The notes: a model not told the origin generated them from the letters alone. A DNA stretch of 64,000 bases from Pseudoxanthomonas sp. 3HH-4 (GCF_006716465.1 NZ_VFPB01000001.1:1518427-1582426); one strand, 5' to 3'; positions 55,202 to 63,999 are shown, counted from the first letter of the stretch. Program-made: numbers and translations.

Positions 55202-58200
55202 ATGAATGTTTTCAGGCGGCTTGCGCTGTCCGCGGTCGTGAGCGCCGCAGTGGGCGTGCCGGTGGTGGGCCAGGCGCAGAGCTGCGGTGTGCCTCCGGGG
55301 ACGGATGTGCTGCTGTTCGTGGACAACTCCAGCTCGATCACGAACAGCGAGTTCGACGCGGCGCAGCAGGCCATTGCCAACATAGCCAGTTCCGTTCTGA
55401 GTCGCCCGGGGTACCGCCTGGCGGTGGTCAATTTCGGCTGCGAAGGGGGACGGCGGTCCACCGAAGACGGCTGCAGGATCGACCTGGCGACGGGCAGTGT
55501 CATTCCCGGTGGCTGGTCCAGCAACCCCGCCGACTTTGCCTATGCAGGAAGCAACAGCGCCTCGAACCGGGTGTGCCGCTCGTTCGGCTTCGGTGGTGGA
55601 CCCTTGTTCCAGGGCAACAACTGTGGTGGTGCGAACTTCAGCGTGAACATCCAGGACGACTATGCCCAGCATGCGTACAAGATCCTGGACGGGGCGCTCT
55701 TCAGCGGAGGCAGTACGGGCGGTGGCGACAGCTATGGCGCTTCGACGTTGGCACCCGCTACGCCCACTCAGCGCTTGATGGTGATCCACCTGACTGATGC
55801 GTTGCAGAATCCATCGGGCGGCGGAACCTCGATCTCTACGATGCCGGCATCGGAAACATCGTTGGGGCAGTACTACTACAGCAATCGGATGAAGAACGTA
55901 CGCAATGCGATGATCGTGGGCGTCGGCATCGACGATACGGTCGCCAACAATGCGCAGGTTTACCTTGGGGCCCTCTCCAGCAAGGGCGGCGGCAGCACGT
56001 TTTACGACAGCGCGCACCAAGCGGCGGCGTCGACCCAAGCCTACGACGTGGGTACCCCCCGTCTGGCAACCTATGCCACCACCTATAGCGCGGCGCCGAT
56101 CATCGCCGCCGCGGATGCGGCGTTCGACGCCACGGTTCCCGCCTGCGTGGTCCTGCGCAAGCAGAGTGTGAGTGGTACGGGTAGTTTCTCGTTCGCAGAT
56201 GGCACTAATGGTCTGCCCTCCAGCCTGACGCTCGACACGACAACCACGAACCCGGCTACCTCCGCCACCTACCTGATGCAGTTCAATACCGATACCGGCA
56301 TCAGGGAGGTGATTCCCAGTGGCTACACGCTCTCCTCCATCGAATGCACCAACGGCAGCGGCGCCAATGTGCCGGTTACGAGCAATACCAGCACCGGACA
56401 GCTGACAATTCCGGGTAGCCAGATCGTAGCTGGCGCGCAACTGACGTGTACGTTCACCAATACCAGGATCCAACCGGATTTCGGCACCTGCGATGCGCGG
56501 ATGTTCCTGGACCAGACGAACACCGGGGCTACCCTGTCCACGCTGTACAACGTCGGCTACGCCAGCACGCCGTTCACCTATGCCAGCCTGGGCTCGGGGG
56601 CGCCGCGCAATGGCATCGGCTACAACCAGATGGACAACTACATCTACGCGATGGAATGGGGCGGATTCTCGGGCAATGAACTGGTGCGTGTGGGGGCGGA
56701 TGGCAGCACCGTCAACCTGGGCGTGGTTGCTGGTCTTCCAGTTACGAACTACAACAACGGTGCCATCTCGCCGACAGGCGACTATTACCTGATGTCCGGC
56801 TTTGGCGGCACGACGCTCTACCGCGTCAACCTCACCACGCGGGTCGCCACCGCTGTCACGCTGAGTTCGTCCATTACTGTCTCCGACTTCGCTTGGCACA
56901 ATGGACTGCTATGGGGTGTCAACTCCAACGCAGGTGCGCTGGTCAGCATCGATCCCGTCAGCGGTACGGTAACCACGATCGGATCATCATCCCCGGTCAA
57001 CAATGCGATTGCGATGTGGGGTTTCGATAACGGGCTGTTCGCCAGCGGAGGCTCAACCATTTATGCCATCGATCCTGCAACGGGTGCGGCCACGCTGATG
57101 AGTACTGCGCCGGGTGCCAGCAATGGCGACGGTGCCAACTGCCCGGGCGCAGCCATCCAGTTCGACGCCGATCTGTCGGTCACCAAGACCAATACACCGG
57201 CATCGGGTCCGAACGATCTGCCGACCGACACCTATTCGCCCGGCGAGACACGCACGTATACCATCGTGGTGACCAACCTCAGCGGCTCCTTCGGCGCGCA
57301 GAACATCACGGTCAGCGACCCGATCCCGACGGGCATCGATGCGGCCACGGTGAGCTGGAGCTGTGCCAACACCTCGGGCGGTTCGCGTTGCGGCGCCGCC
57401 AGCGGTACCGGCGCGCTCAACGACACCGGCCTGGACCTGCCGCCGAACGCGGTGGCGACCTACCAAGTCACGATGACAGTGCCCGCCAGCTTCACGGGCG
57501 ATCTGACCAACACGGTGACCATCACGCCGCCCAGCACGGTCGACGATACGAATGCCGCCAACAACACGGCCACCGATGTGGACCAGTCCGCACCGCAGCT
57601 GACGATCCGCAAGATCAGCATCGGTGGCGTGGATAGCTTCGGCTTCACCGGCACCAATGGCGTGGTCGCGCAGACCCTGACCACGACGACGGCCGGCAGC
57701 CCGGTGAGCGGCGCCACCCAGGCACTGACCGCAGCCGGCACCGCCACCACGATCACCGAAAGCACCACGCCGGCGACCTACCAGGTCACCGACATCACCT
57801 GTACGGGACTTGGTGCAGGTGGCATGGCCACGCCTGATCTGGCCAATCGCACCGTGGCACTCGATGCCGCGGCGACGGCAGCGGGCGCCAATGTCGAGTG
57901 CACGTTCACCAACACGCTGCGGCAGACGGACATCCAAGTGGTGAAGACTGTGTCGCCTGATCCGGTGGTCAGTGATGACGTGGTGACTTACCAGATCGTG
58001 GTGAGCAACAACGGTCCGCAGGCGGCCAGCAACGTCCTGCTGACCGACGTGGCGGGGGTAGGGCAGGACTGCACCACGCCGAGCACGACCGCGACCTGTT
58101 CGGCGACCGGTGGCGCGAGCTGCCCTTCACCGACGGTGCCGGTGAGCAGCCTGCTCGGCGCTGGCGTCACCATCCCCACCCTGCCGGTCGGTGGGACGGT

Positions 58201-58243
58201 CACGTTCGGCTTGCAGTGCACGGTGACCGCCAGTGGCCTTTGA
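55202..58243 (+). CDS. Secreted vWA/propeller/DUF11 protein, truncated at the C-terminus
   Basis: A 1013-residue exported protein. A signal peptide covers about 1-26 (VVGQAQS). A von Willebrand A domain (about 34-300) has a complete MIDAS start DNSSS (Asp41, Ser43, Ser45). Then follow a prealbumin-like module (about 314-420), a propeller-like DUF6923 region (about 426-650, NGIGYNQMDNYIYAMEW), DUF11 copy 1 (about 657-795), a second prealbumin-like module (about 800-905) and DUF11 copy 2 from about 910. The second DUF11 ends abruptly at QCTVTASGL, before the final strands present in copy 1, and no sorting or anchor sequence follows. Adhesion or matrix binding is an inference from domains only. 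Confidence 0.85.
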   Translation: MNVFRRLALSAVVSAAVGVPVVGQAQSCGVPPGTDVLLFVDNSSSITNSEFDAAQQAIANIASSVLSRPGYRLAVVNFGCEGGRRSTEDGCRIDLATGSVIPGGWSSNPADFAYAGSNSASNRVCRSFGFGGGPLFQGNNCGGANFSVNIQDDYAQHAYKILDGALFSGGSTGGGDSYGASTLAPATPTQRLMVIHLTDALQNPSGGGTSISTMPASETSLGQYYYSNRMKNVRNAMIVGVGIDDTVANNAQVYLGALSSKGGGSTFYDSAHQAAASTQAYDVGTPRLATYATTYSAAPIIAAADAAFDATVPACVVLRKQSVSGTGSFSFADGTNGLPSSLTLDTTTTNPATSATYLMQFNTDTGIREVIPSGYTLSSIECTNGSGANVPVTSNTSTGQLTIPGSQIVAGAQLTCTFTNTRIQPDFGTCDARMFLDQTNTGATLSTLYNVGYASTPFTYASLGSGAPRNGIGYNQMDNYIYAMEWGGFSGNELVRVGADGSTVNLGVVAGLPVTNYNNGAISPTGDYYLMSGFGGTTLYRVNLTTRVATAVTLSSSITVSDFAWHNGLLWGVNSNAGALVSIDPVSGTVTTIGSSSPVNNAIAMWGFDNGLFASGGSTIYAIDPATGAATLMSTAPGASNGDGANCPGAAIQFDADLSVTKTNTPASGPNDLPTDTYSPGETRTYTIVVTNLSGSFGAQNITVSDPIPTGIDAATVSWSCANTSGGSRCGAASGTGALNDTGLDLPPNAVATYQVTMTVPASFTGDLTNTVTITPPSTVDDTNAANNTATDVDQSAPQLTIRKISIGGVDSFGFTGTNGVVAQTLTTTTAGSPVSGATQALTAAGTATTITESTTPATYQVTDITCTGLGAGGMATPDLANRTVALDAAATAAGANVECTFTNTLRQTDIQVVKTVSPDPVVSDDVVTYQIVVSNNGPQAASNVLLTDVAGVGQDCTTPSTTATCSATGGASCPSPTVPVSSLLGAGVTIPTLPVGGTVTFGLQCTVTASGL

Positions 58244-58387
58244 GGCAGCCACGGCACCCCGGGGCTTCCGGTGCAAGAAGGGCGACAACATCTTCACCAT
58301 GGCGAACCCGTACAGCGCGGCATGGCAGGCATCCAAGCGCAGCCCTCGCCATCGAGATGGCCGCAACAGGCCGGATGCCTCAGTGCC

Positions 58388-59392
58388 TTATGACGCCTTG
58401 CGCATGACGCGACGGAGGTAGCGGATCGTGGCGGTTTCCCATTGCCGCGGGCCGCTCGCACCGCGGGCGGCCTGCTGCAGGCCGCCATCTTCCCAACCAC
58501 TGAACACGCGCGGGTCCACGTAGTTCTTCTCGCAGATGCGCGGCGTATTGCCCAGCAGGTCGGCGGCGCCGCGCAGCACGTCACGCCGCACCTGCGTGCG
58601 GGACGATGCATCTTCCTGTGTCGGGGGTGGCAGCGCCGCCAGGGCACGGAAGGCATACAGCGTGGCGCCCAGCGTGCGGAAATCCTTCGCGGTGTACGGA
58701 CCATGCAGGTGCGTCTGCATGTAGTCGTTGACATCGCCCGAGGTGATGCGCTGCACGCGACCATGTTCGCGATACTGGAACAGCGCCTGTCCAGGCAGCT
58801 GTCGGCACTGGCGCACCAGCCGCACCAGGCGCGCATCGCTGACGCGGGATGCCAGTGCCTTGCCGCCCTTGCCACGGAAGGCGAAGCGTACTTCGCCCCC
58901 GGCGATGAAGTGCGCGTGCACGTTGCGTAGGGTGGTGAGACCGTACGAGCCGTTCTCCTTCGCGTAGCTCGCGTTACCCACCCGCAGCAGGGTGTGGCCG
59001 AGCAGGGCGATGACCAGCGCCACCACTTTCTCGCGAGGGAAGCCCGGCAGGGCGAGATCGGCACGCACCTGCCGGCGCAGTCGCGGCAGGGCTTCGGCGA
59101 ATGCGATCAAGCGGTCGTACTTGCGTGCCCCACGCTCGGCCTGCCATGCGCGGTGGTAGCGGTACTGCTTGCGCCCGCGTGCGTCGCGGCCAGTGGCCTG
59201 AAGGTGGCCGCGCGCATCGGCGCAGATCCACACATCGGTATAGGCGGGCGGTATGGCGAGTTGGCGGATGCGCGCAAGCGTGGCGGGATCGCGAACCGCG
59301 CGGCCGCGCGCATCCATGTACGTGAAGCCACGCCCGCGGCGGCGCCTGCGCAGGCCGGGCATCGCATCCGTGGTGTAGCGCAGGCCGCCCAT
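58388..59392 (-). CDS. DNA topoisomerase IB (poxvirus-like)
   Basis: Relaxes DNA of both supercoil signs through a 3'-phosphotyrosine link. The 334-residue protein has the bacterial/poxviral N-terminal region (GFTYMDARGRAVRD, LAIPPAYTDVWICADARGHL, GRKQYRYHRAW), the catalytic block LRVGNASYAKENGSYGLTTL, ITSGDVNDYMQTHLHGPYTAKDFR, and the nucleophile Tyr291 in ICEKNYVDPRVF. A small acidic gene lies just upstream on the same strand. Such genes are patchily spread in proteobacteria, which suggests transfer in the past. Confidence 0.94.
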   Translation of the reverse strand: MGGLRYTTDAMPGLRRRRRGRGFTYMDARGRAVRDPATLARIRQLAIPPAYTDVWICADARGHLQATGRDARGRKQYRYHRAWQAERGARKYDRLIAFAEALPRLRRQVRADLALPGFPREKVVALVIALLGHTLLRVGNASYAKENGSYGLTTLRNVHAHFIAGGEVRFAFRGKGGKALASRVSDARLVRLVRQCRQLPGQALFQYREHGRVQRITSGDVNDYMQTHLHGPYTAKDFRTLGATLYAFRALAALPPPTQEDASSRTQVRRDVLRGAADLLGNTPRICEKNYVDPRVFSGWEDGGLQQAARGASGPRQWETATIRYLRRVMRKAS

Positions 59393-59398
59393 CGCGCC

Positions 59399-59689
59399 TC
59401 AGAAGTCGTCGACGTACTCAAGCACCAGGCCATACTGCGCGGCGACATCGTCGGCAGCATCGCGCACGGCATCGGCGTGCGATGAACCTACTGCGATCTC
59501 CAGTGCATGCACGTCGCTGCCGCCGATATCGTCGGTGAGGCCGGCGGAACTGGAATCGTCGTCGTCCATGTGCGGCATCAGGTCCGCCAGCTCCTCGGCG
59601 CGTTCCACACCGTCCAGTCCGTGCAATGCCGTCACCAGCGCATCGAAGCCGGTGCGCGGGCCAGTGGCCCGCAGTCTGATCATGGTCAT
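59399..59689 (-). CDS. Small acidic hypothetical protein upstream of topoisomerase IB
   Basis: A 96-residue protein with strong negative charge: LADLMPHMDDDDSSSAGLTD and the end VLEYVDDF. It starts IRLRATGPRTGFDALVTALH, an alpha/beta start resembling ACT-like or ferredoxin-like small domains. ATG 59689 has AAAGGA five bases ahead; 20 further in-frame codons are not convincing. Six bases separate its stop from topoisomerase IB, so the two are co-transcribed. I do not recognise the family. Confidence 0.75.
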   Translation of the reverse strand: MTMIRLRATGPRTGFDALVTALHGLDGVERAEELADLMPHMDDDDSSSAGLTDDIGGSDVHALEIAVGSSHADAVRDAADDVAAQYGLVLEYVDDF

Positions 59690-59901
59690 GGTGTTCCTTT
59701 GCGCCATGCGCATCCGTGGTTCGCCCGACCATAGGGCGGCGCCGGTCACGCCTTCGTGAAGTCATCCGGGTATCGGTGGAGTGGCGTTCAGCGGGCTATT
59801 CTCCCCGCGGCGCAATGGAAAACAGCATTCAGTCGCAGGATGACCGCGAACGGACCCGCGAGGCCTTTCCGGTCCTGTTTGCAGGAATGCATGGCATGTG
59901 G

Positions 59902-59926
59902 CTTCTCCCCGCGCGGCGGGGAGAAG
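59902..59926. repeat. Short hairpin repeat TTCTCCCC/GGGGAGAA, second copy
   Basis: CTTCTCCCC/GGGGAGAAG around GCGCGGC; same stem as 51351-51374. It lies in the 59690-60033 gap, where no gene is visible; 59927-59951 (GGGGGCCGAAGGCTGGATGA) is a common companion of such repeats. Confidence 0.6.
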
Positions 59927-60033
59927 GGGGCCGAAGGCTGGATGAGGGGTGAGCGCGGTCTCCACCCCCGCAACATCTTCACGCCGCGCTACCATCCGCT
60001 CCGGGGATGTCGGAGTCCCGCAGGGAGCAGGGA

Positions 60034-60690
60034 ATGAAGGAATCACGCGCAATCCAGCCGGCGCGCTCATGGGCCGTGCTGTTGTCGATGTGGGTGGTGT
60101 GCGCGCCGTTGCTGGCGCAGGCGCAGGCGTTGTCGGGCCTCCGGGTATTGGCGCATGAAGGTCCGGACTATTCGTTCTCGGGGTGGCAGAGCGAAGGTGC
60201 GGTGCCGATGAAGTTGACGGTGCCGCTGGAACTGGGCGACGAGGTGTACGGCGCGACGTTGCAGTTGCAGCCGACGAAGGCGGGCGAAACGTACCGGGTG
60301 CGCGTGCAGTACGAAACCAGCCTGGGCCTGAGTGCGGAAGGCCCGCACCTGGATCTCACGGACTGGAAGCACTGTGTGTCGGACTGGGAGGCGGCGGAGG
60401 CGGTCGATGCGGTGTCGTTCGTGTTGCCGACGCCGTCAGCGGAACAGCACGCGTGTTTCCCCACGTACACGCGTGCGGAACTGGATCAGGCGGTGCGTGC
60501 GTACGCGGTGGCGCAGGGCGATCCGGCGATAGCCGATGACTGGATTCCCCGCATCGGCGAAGGAGACGCGCTGGGCACGGTGGTGCCGTTCGTGGCGATC
60601 AGTGCGGTGCGGGTGAGGGTGGAAGTATTGCGGAAAGGGAGGTGGGTCGAGGTTACGACGGTGGGGTTTTTGCCGCCCATGGGGTGTTGA
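60034..60690 (+). CDS. Secreted hypothetical protein
   Basis: A 218-residue protein with an N-terminal hydrophobic segment (about 15-33, LLSMWVVCAPLLAQAQA) that looks like a signal peptide. The mature part is beta-rich (LKLTVPLELGDEVYGATLQL-type strands), has few cysteines (HCVSDWEAAEAVD, EQHACFPTYTRAELD) and no catalytic motif I know. ATG 60034 has GGGAGCAGGGA ahead of it. No family recognised; the gene stands alone between topoisomerase IB and the low-GC AIPR gene. Confidence 0.7.
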   Translation: MKESRAIQPARSWAVLLSMWVVCAPLLAQAQALSGLRVLAHEGPDYSFSGWQSEGAVPMKLTVPLELGDEVYGATLQLQPTKAGETYRVRVQYETSLGLSAEGPHLDLTDWKHCVSDWEAAEAVDAVSFVLPTPSAEQHACFPTYTRAELDQAVRAYAVAQGDPAIADDWIPRIGEGDALGTVVPFVAISAVRVRVEVLRKGRWVEVTTVGFLPPMGC

Positions 60691-60771
60691 GGGTGGGGCG
60701 CTAGTTCATCGCGCTTCCAGCAGCTAGAGCGGTTGAAGATTCTTTGTTCTTGGGCCAACAAGGAGATAGGC

Positions 60772-62493
60772 ATGGCAGGTACGACATCGGTTAGCGCTTC
60801 GGGGAAGTCGATCTCGGCTGATCCCAGGAAGGAGATGCTCGCTGCAATCGACGCGGTTGCGAAGAGAGGTGGCATAACAAGGGATCGTGCGATAACTGCA
60901 TGGTACGCGGCTACGCTATTGGGTATAGACGAAGATGACGCGATAGACGCGGCATCCGTTGATGGTCCTGAGGATGGAGGGTGTGACTTCATCTACATCG
61001 ACCATGATCAAGAAGTGGTCTACGTGCTTCAGGGCTACGTTTCGGATCGGACTGACCGCAGTGCTGGTATAAAGAAATGGAACGCACTAGTAGCTGCGGT
61101 TGCTAACGTTAAGGATCCCGTCTCATTTCGACATGGAGGGAGACATGACATCTATGAGACTCTCACTGAGATAGATGTTAGTGACTACTCTCTTGTCTTT
61201 GGCTTGGTGACGCTAGCCGCGAAATCTGATCAGATCTCGCGGCAGCGAGAGACCGCAACTCGATCAAAAGCTTATGGGTCCGACGCCGCGTTCTTCTACG
61301 AATATCAAGAATCGCTGTATGACAAATTCTTGGTCGTGCGTGCGGCCGACAGAAATGTGCTTCGAGACACGCTCTCCTTCGTAGGTGCAGTGGCTGAGGT
61401 CAAGGGGGAGTTCGGTCAGGCGATTGTTGGGGCTGTTCCTGCTTCTGAGCTTTATCGCCTTCATGAAAAGTACAAAAATCAATTGTTTGAAGGGAATGTG
61501 CGCCTTTTCATCGGAGAGAGGAAGGGTGGAATCAACGAAAAAATCGTTGAGACGGCACAGGCAAGGCCGGGTGATTTTTGGGCATTGAACAATGGAATAA
61601 CGATCGTTGCGGATAGCTTTGATCGTCTGCGTGGGTCTAGTTACGAGATAAGTCGTTTTTCAATTGTCAATGGGTGTCAGACAACCGCGAGCCTCTCGCG
61701 GGCCATAGAACGGGCACCTGCTGCGGGAAAGGCGCAAGTGCTGGTACGTGTTGTGGGTGCGAAGAAGGCGCTGCTCACCGATATTGTCAGGTACAACAAT
61801 ACGCAGAATCCTGTAAAACTCTCTGCGGTAAGGCTTCTTGATCCAATTCAGGAGGGCTTGCGTAATGCGTTCTCTGTTGTCGGCTATTTGTATGCCCCGA
61901 AGCAGGAAGGAGCTAAGACGGTCAAGAGCCCAAATAGAATTGAGTTGGACCGTATAACCCAGTACTTGGCTGCAATGTCCGACGACACGATACTGGAAGC
62001 GGTCGCAAAGAAGGTTGAGCTTTTCGATAGGTCCTATAAAAGCATCTTTCCGCGCGGCCTAAAGGCAGAAAGAGTTATGCTTGCTTGGCTTCTGGCACAA
62101 GAAGTCGAGATAGAGAGGGCGTCGCTGCTGGAGGCTGCAGACGTCACCAGCGATGCTGTCATGAAGGCGATTCTGGGTATCCATGGAACGCCTTGGGGTA
62201 TCTATGTTGCAAACACGATCATCGACAGATCTGGTTCCGACTTGAGCAAGTTGACGCTTAATAAGATGGTTTCACCTGATTTCAGATTCGCGATTGCCAA
62301 GTATGCGAAGCGGGCGATGGAGCTTTATTCGGAAATCGCAGTTAATATCGTGGATACCAGTGATGCTTCTTCGAGTACCAGGAATGAGCTTAGAACTAAG
62401 CCATTTCTTGATAAGCTTAAGCGCACGCTGAGCCTTCGAATGGCGAAAATTTCGAGTTGGAAATTGCCTAAGTTACACTCAGTTAGTAACTAG
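60772..62493 (+). CDS. AIPR-family protein (abortive phage infection type)
   Basis: A 573-residue soluble protein. The AIPR-domain features are NQLFEGNVRLFIGERKGGIN, the following ARPGDFWALNNGITIVADSF, SIVNGCQTTASLSRAI and IVRYNNTQNPVKLSAVRLLD. The family is named from abortive infection phage resistance proteins and is often near restriction or other defence genes. The N-terminal third (about 30-230) has a DGPEDGGCDFIYIDHDQEVV stretch like a nuclease-type acidic core, which is only an inference. ATG 60772 has AAGGAG six bases upstream. Base composition is clearly lower in GC than the flanks and codons such as AGA, ATA and TTG are more frequent, so it is probably a recent arrival. Confidence 0.85.
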   Translation: MAGTTSVSASGKSISADPRKEMLAAIDAVAKRGGITRDRAITAWYAATLLGIDEDDAIDAASVDGPEDGGCDFIYIDHDQEVVYVLQGYVSDRTDRSAGIKKWNALVAAVANVKDPVSFRHGGRHDIYETLTEIDVSDYSLVFGLVTLAAKSDQISRQRETATRSKAYGSDAAFFYEYQESLYDKFLVVRAADRNVLRDTLSFVGAVAEVKGEFGQAIVGAVPASELYRLHEKYKNQLFEGNVRLFIGERKGGINEKIVETAQARPGDFWALNNGITIVADSFDRLRGSSYEISRFSIVNGCQTTASLSRAIERAPAAGKAQVLVRVVGAKKALLTDIVRYNNTQNPVKLSAVRLLDPIQEGLRNAFSVVGYLYAPKQEGAKTVKSPNRIELDRITQYLAAMSDDTILEAVAKKVELFDRSYKSIFPRGLKAERVMLAWLLAQEVEIERASLLEAADVTSDAVMKAILGIHGTPWGIYVANTIIDRSGSDLSKLTLNKMVSPDFRFAIAKYAKRAMELYSEIAVNIVDTSDASSSTRNELRTKPFLDKLKRTLSLRMAKISSWKLPKLHSVSN

Positions 62494-62600
62494 CTCGATC
62501 GATCGGAGTGAGGCACTCGAACCCAGCGTCGAGATTTCAGTGGAATAGTTTGGGGTGAGCTTGCAAACCCCAACATCGGGACACCGGAAAGCCGGCGCTG

Positions 62601-62634
62601 TCGGGCTTCACTCCATTCGGCCCAACCTATCGCG
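62601..62634. repeat. Dispersed motif related to the 33-bp inverted repeat
   Basis: TTCGGCCCAACCTATC matches the arm sequence TTCGGCTCAACCCATC of the element at 62912-63059 with few changes. The partner arm is missing. The remaining gap 62494-62679 holds nothing else I can name. Confidence 0.35.
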
Positions 62635-62679
62635 GGTTGCTGGTGCACAATGCGGAACCTTTATTGATCTGGACGCATC

Positions 62680-62901
62680 ATGGACATCGAAGCCCTTCTG
62701 GGTGCCGCTCTGCGCGAGGCGGGTTACGGGCAGGACGCCATCGGCTCGGCGATGCCGAGAATCCTGCGCATCCTGGAGGCCGAGGATGTACGCATCGAAA
62801 TGGGGCGCGACCTGTCGCGCAAAGAACGCGAATACGTGCGCCTCCAGCTCGAACTGGGACTCAGCGTGCGGGAAGTGGTTGCCGGCTTGAAAAGCAGGTG
62901 A
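62680..62901 (+). CDS. Small hypothetical protein
   Basis: A 73-residue acidic/basic helical protein: MDIEALLGAALREAGYGQD, then RILRILEAEDVRIEMGRDLS and a helix-turn-helix-like end LELGLSVREVVAGLKSR. GC and codon use match the host core rather than the AIPR gene. No strong ribosome-binding site. The last 20 residues resemble a recognition helix, so a DNA-binding role is possible, but I do not recognise a family. Confidence 0.5.
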   Translation: MDIEALLGAALREAGYGQDAIGSAMPRILRILEAEDVRIEMGRDLSRKEREYVRLQLELGLSVREVVAGLKSR

Positions 62902-62911
62902 GCGACAGCCA

Positions 62912-63059
62912 TAGGATGGGTTGAGCCGAAGGCGATACCCATCGATATGACGGCATGGCAGAGACTGAGGTCTGCGTTGCGCTGCTTCTGTCGCCATCAC
63001 AACGGGCTGTTGTCGGTCCCTGCACGCGATGGGTATCGCCTTCGGCTCAACCCATCCTA
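62912..63059. repeat. 148-bp element with perfect 33-bp inverted ends
   Basis: Arms at 62912-62944 (TAGGATGGGTTGAGCCGAAG onward) and 63027-63059 are exact reverse complements over 33 bases, around an 82-bp non-coding core. No target duplication is visible. It is MITE- or REP-like; similar TTGAGC/GGTATC motifs are common in this bacterial group. It fills most of the gap 62902-63089. Confidence 0.85.
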
Positions 63060-63089
63060 CGCGCGCGCTTCCATCGTAACGGGGGATCA

Positions 63090-63689
63090 TCAATTCGGCC
63101 GGTCGCCCGGCGCATCGCGTACCAGGTCGGTCTCGCGGTGATCCGTTTTCCCCGCCGCATTGGAATGCGGCATCTGCCCGAACACTTGCTCCGTCATCCC
63201 GGACAGTTGGATCCGGAGATCGTTCTCCACCTTGACTCTCCGCCGCTCGACCAGGGTCTGCAGCGCATCCAGAAGTTCAGAAAAATCCATGGCCTCAAGA
63301 CGGCCCAGGGAGAACATCGGGACCCGTTCGCAGCCGATACGGAAGTGGCCATCGCGATCACGCACGGCCTTTGCGGCGTAGGTGTGGTCCACGCCCCCAG
63401 GGTGGGAAACCAGCGTGTCGCGCAGCCTCCTGAAGTGGCGGTGGCGCACCTGAAGCAGTTCCGCGAGGCTCCCGATCACCTCGGCGGCACCCCAGGGCGC
63501 GACGCCCTTGCCGAAGCACCGACCGTAATGGACCAGGGCGGCCGTCCACCATGCCTCGACTTCGCCGTCAGGCGCTGCGTCCAATATCCGATCCACGTAC
63601 ATGGCCGCCGCGACCAGGTCATCCGCAATACCGACCAGTTTCTCCAGCCGACGCGCCTGATTGCCATCCAACCGTCTCGTTTCCGACAT
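63090..63689 (-). CDS. Hypothetical protein
   Basis: A 199-residue, soluble, mostly helical protein. The start MSETRRLDGNQARRLEKLVG is followed by VAAAMYVDRILDAAPDGEVE, WWTAALVHYGRCFGKGVAPW and FRRLRDTLVSHPGGVDHTYA, which reads like a helical bundle with conserved Arg, Asp and His. Similar features (RFxxLRDTxVxH) occur in uncharacterised helical proteins of the AbiV/HEPN-like type; that is only a guess. ATG 63689 has AGGAG six bases upstream. It faces the IS end on its promoter side. Confidence 0.65.
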   Translation of the reverse strand: MSETRRLDGNQARRLEKLVGIADDLVAAAMYVDRILDAAPDGEVEAWWTAALVHYGRCFGKGVAPWGAAEVIGSLAELLQVRHRHFRRLRDTLVSHPGGVDHTYAAKAVRDRDGHFRIGCERVPMFSLGRLEAMDFSELLDALQTLVERRRVKVENDLRIQLSGMTEQVFGQMPHSNAAGKTDHRETDLVRDAPGDRPN

Positions 63690-63905
63690 TCCTTGCTCCT
63701 GACCCAACGTTCCAAGCAGATGACCTGACGCCTGCTATCACGGTCAAAGGATGAAATCCGGGCAACCGCACATCGGAAAACTTCAGGTAAACGCATCTAC
63801 CCGCGTGATCACGAACTCGCAGGATGGGTGAGTCGCGGATGGCCTCCAACGGCGCGTCCGATCTGCCTATTGCATGAAGCGAACCACGACAGCCGCTTGC
63901 AATGG

Positions 63906-63999
63906 CGACGTCCCCCCTATTTTGAGTAGCGATGCGATTTGGAGTCCAATCCCACCTGACCAGGAGATTGGACGTGAAGAAGCGATTTTCCGAAGAACA
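63906..63999 (+). mobile_element. Left end of an IS3-family insertion sequence, cut by the window edge
   Basis: The sequence before the transposase start includes CCCCCCTATTTTGAGTAGCG, like terminal repeats of IS3/IS407-group elements. The exact left end is uncertain and lies probably near 63906. The stretch 63690-63905 shows no gene. Confidence 0.5.
63973..63999 (+). CDS. IS3-family transposase OrfA, first nine codons
   Basis: GTG 63973 begins MKKRFSEEQ, the standard start of OrfA (helix-turn-helix) of IS407/IS3-group transposases. The ribosome-binding site AGGAG is 7 bases upstream (63961-63965). Only nine codons are inside the window. Confidence 0.7.

Noticed and set aside
55184..56899. 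571-codon minus-strand frame opposite the vWA protein
   Set aside because: No start signal and no domain; the plus strand has signal peptide, MIDAS and DUF11 motifs.
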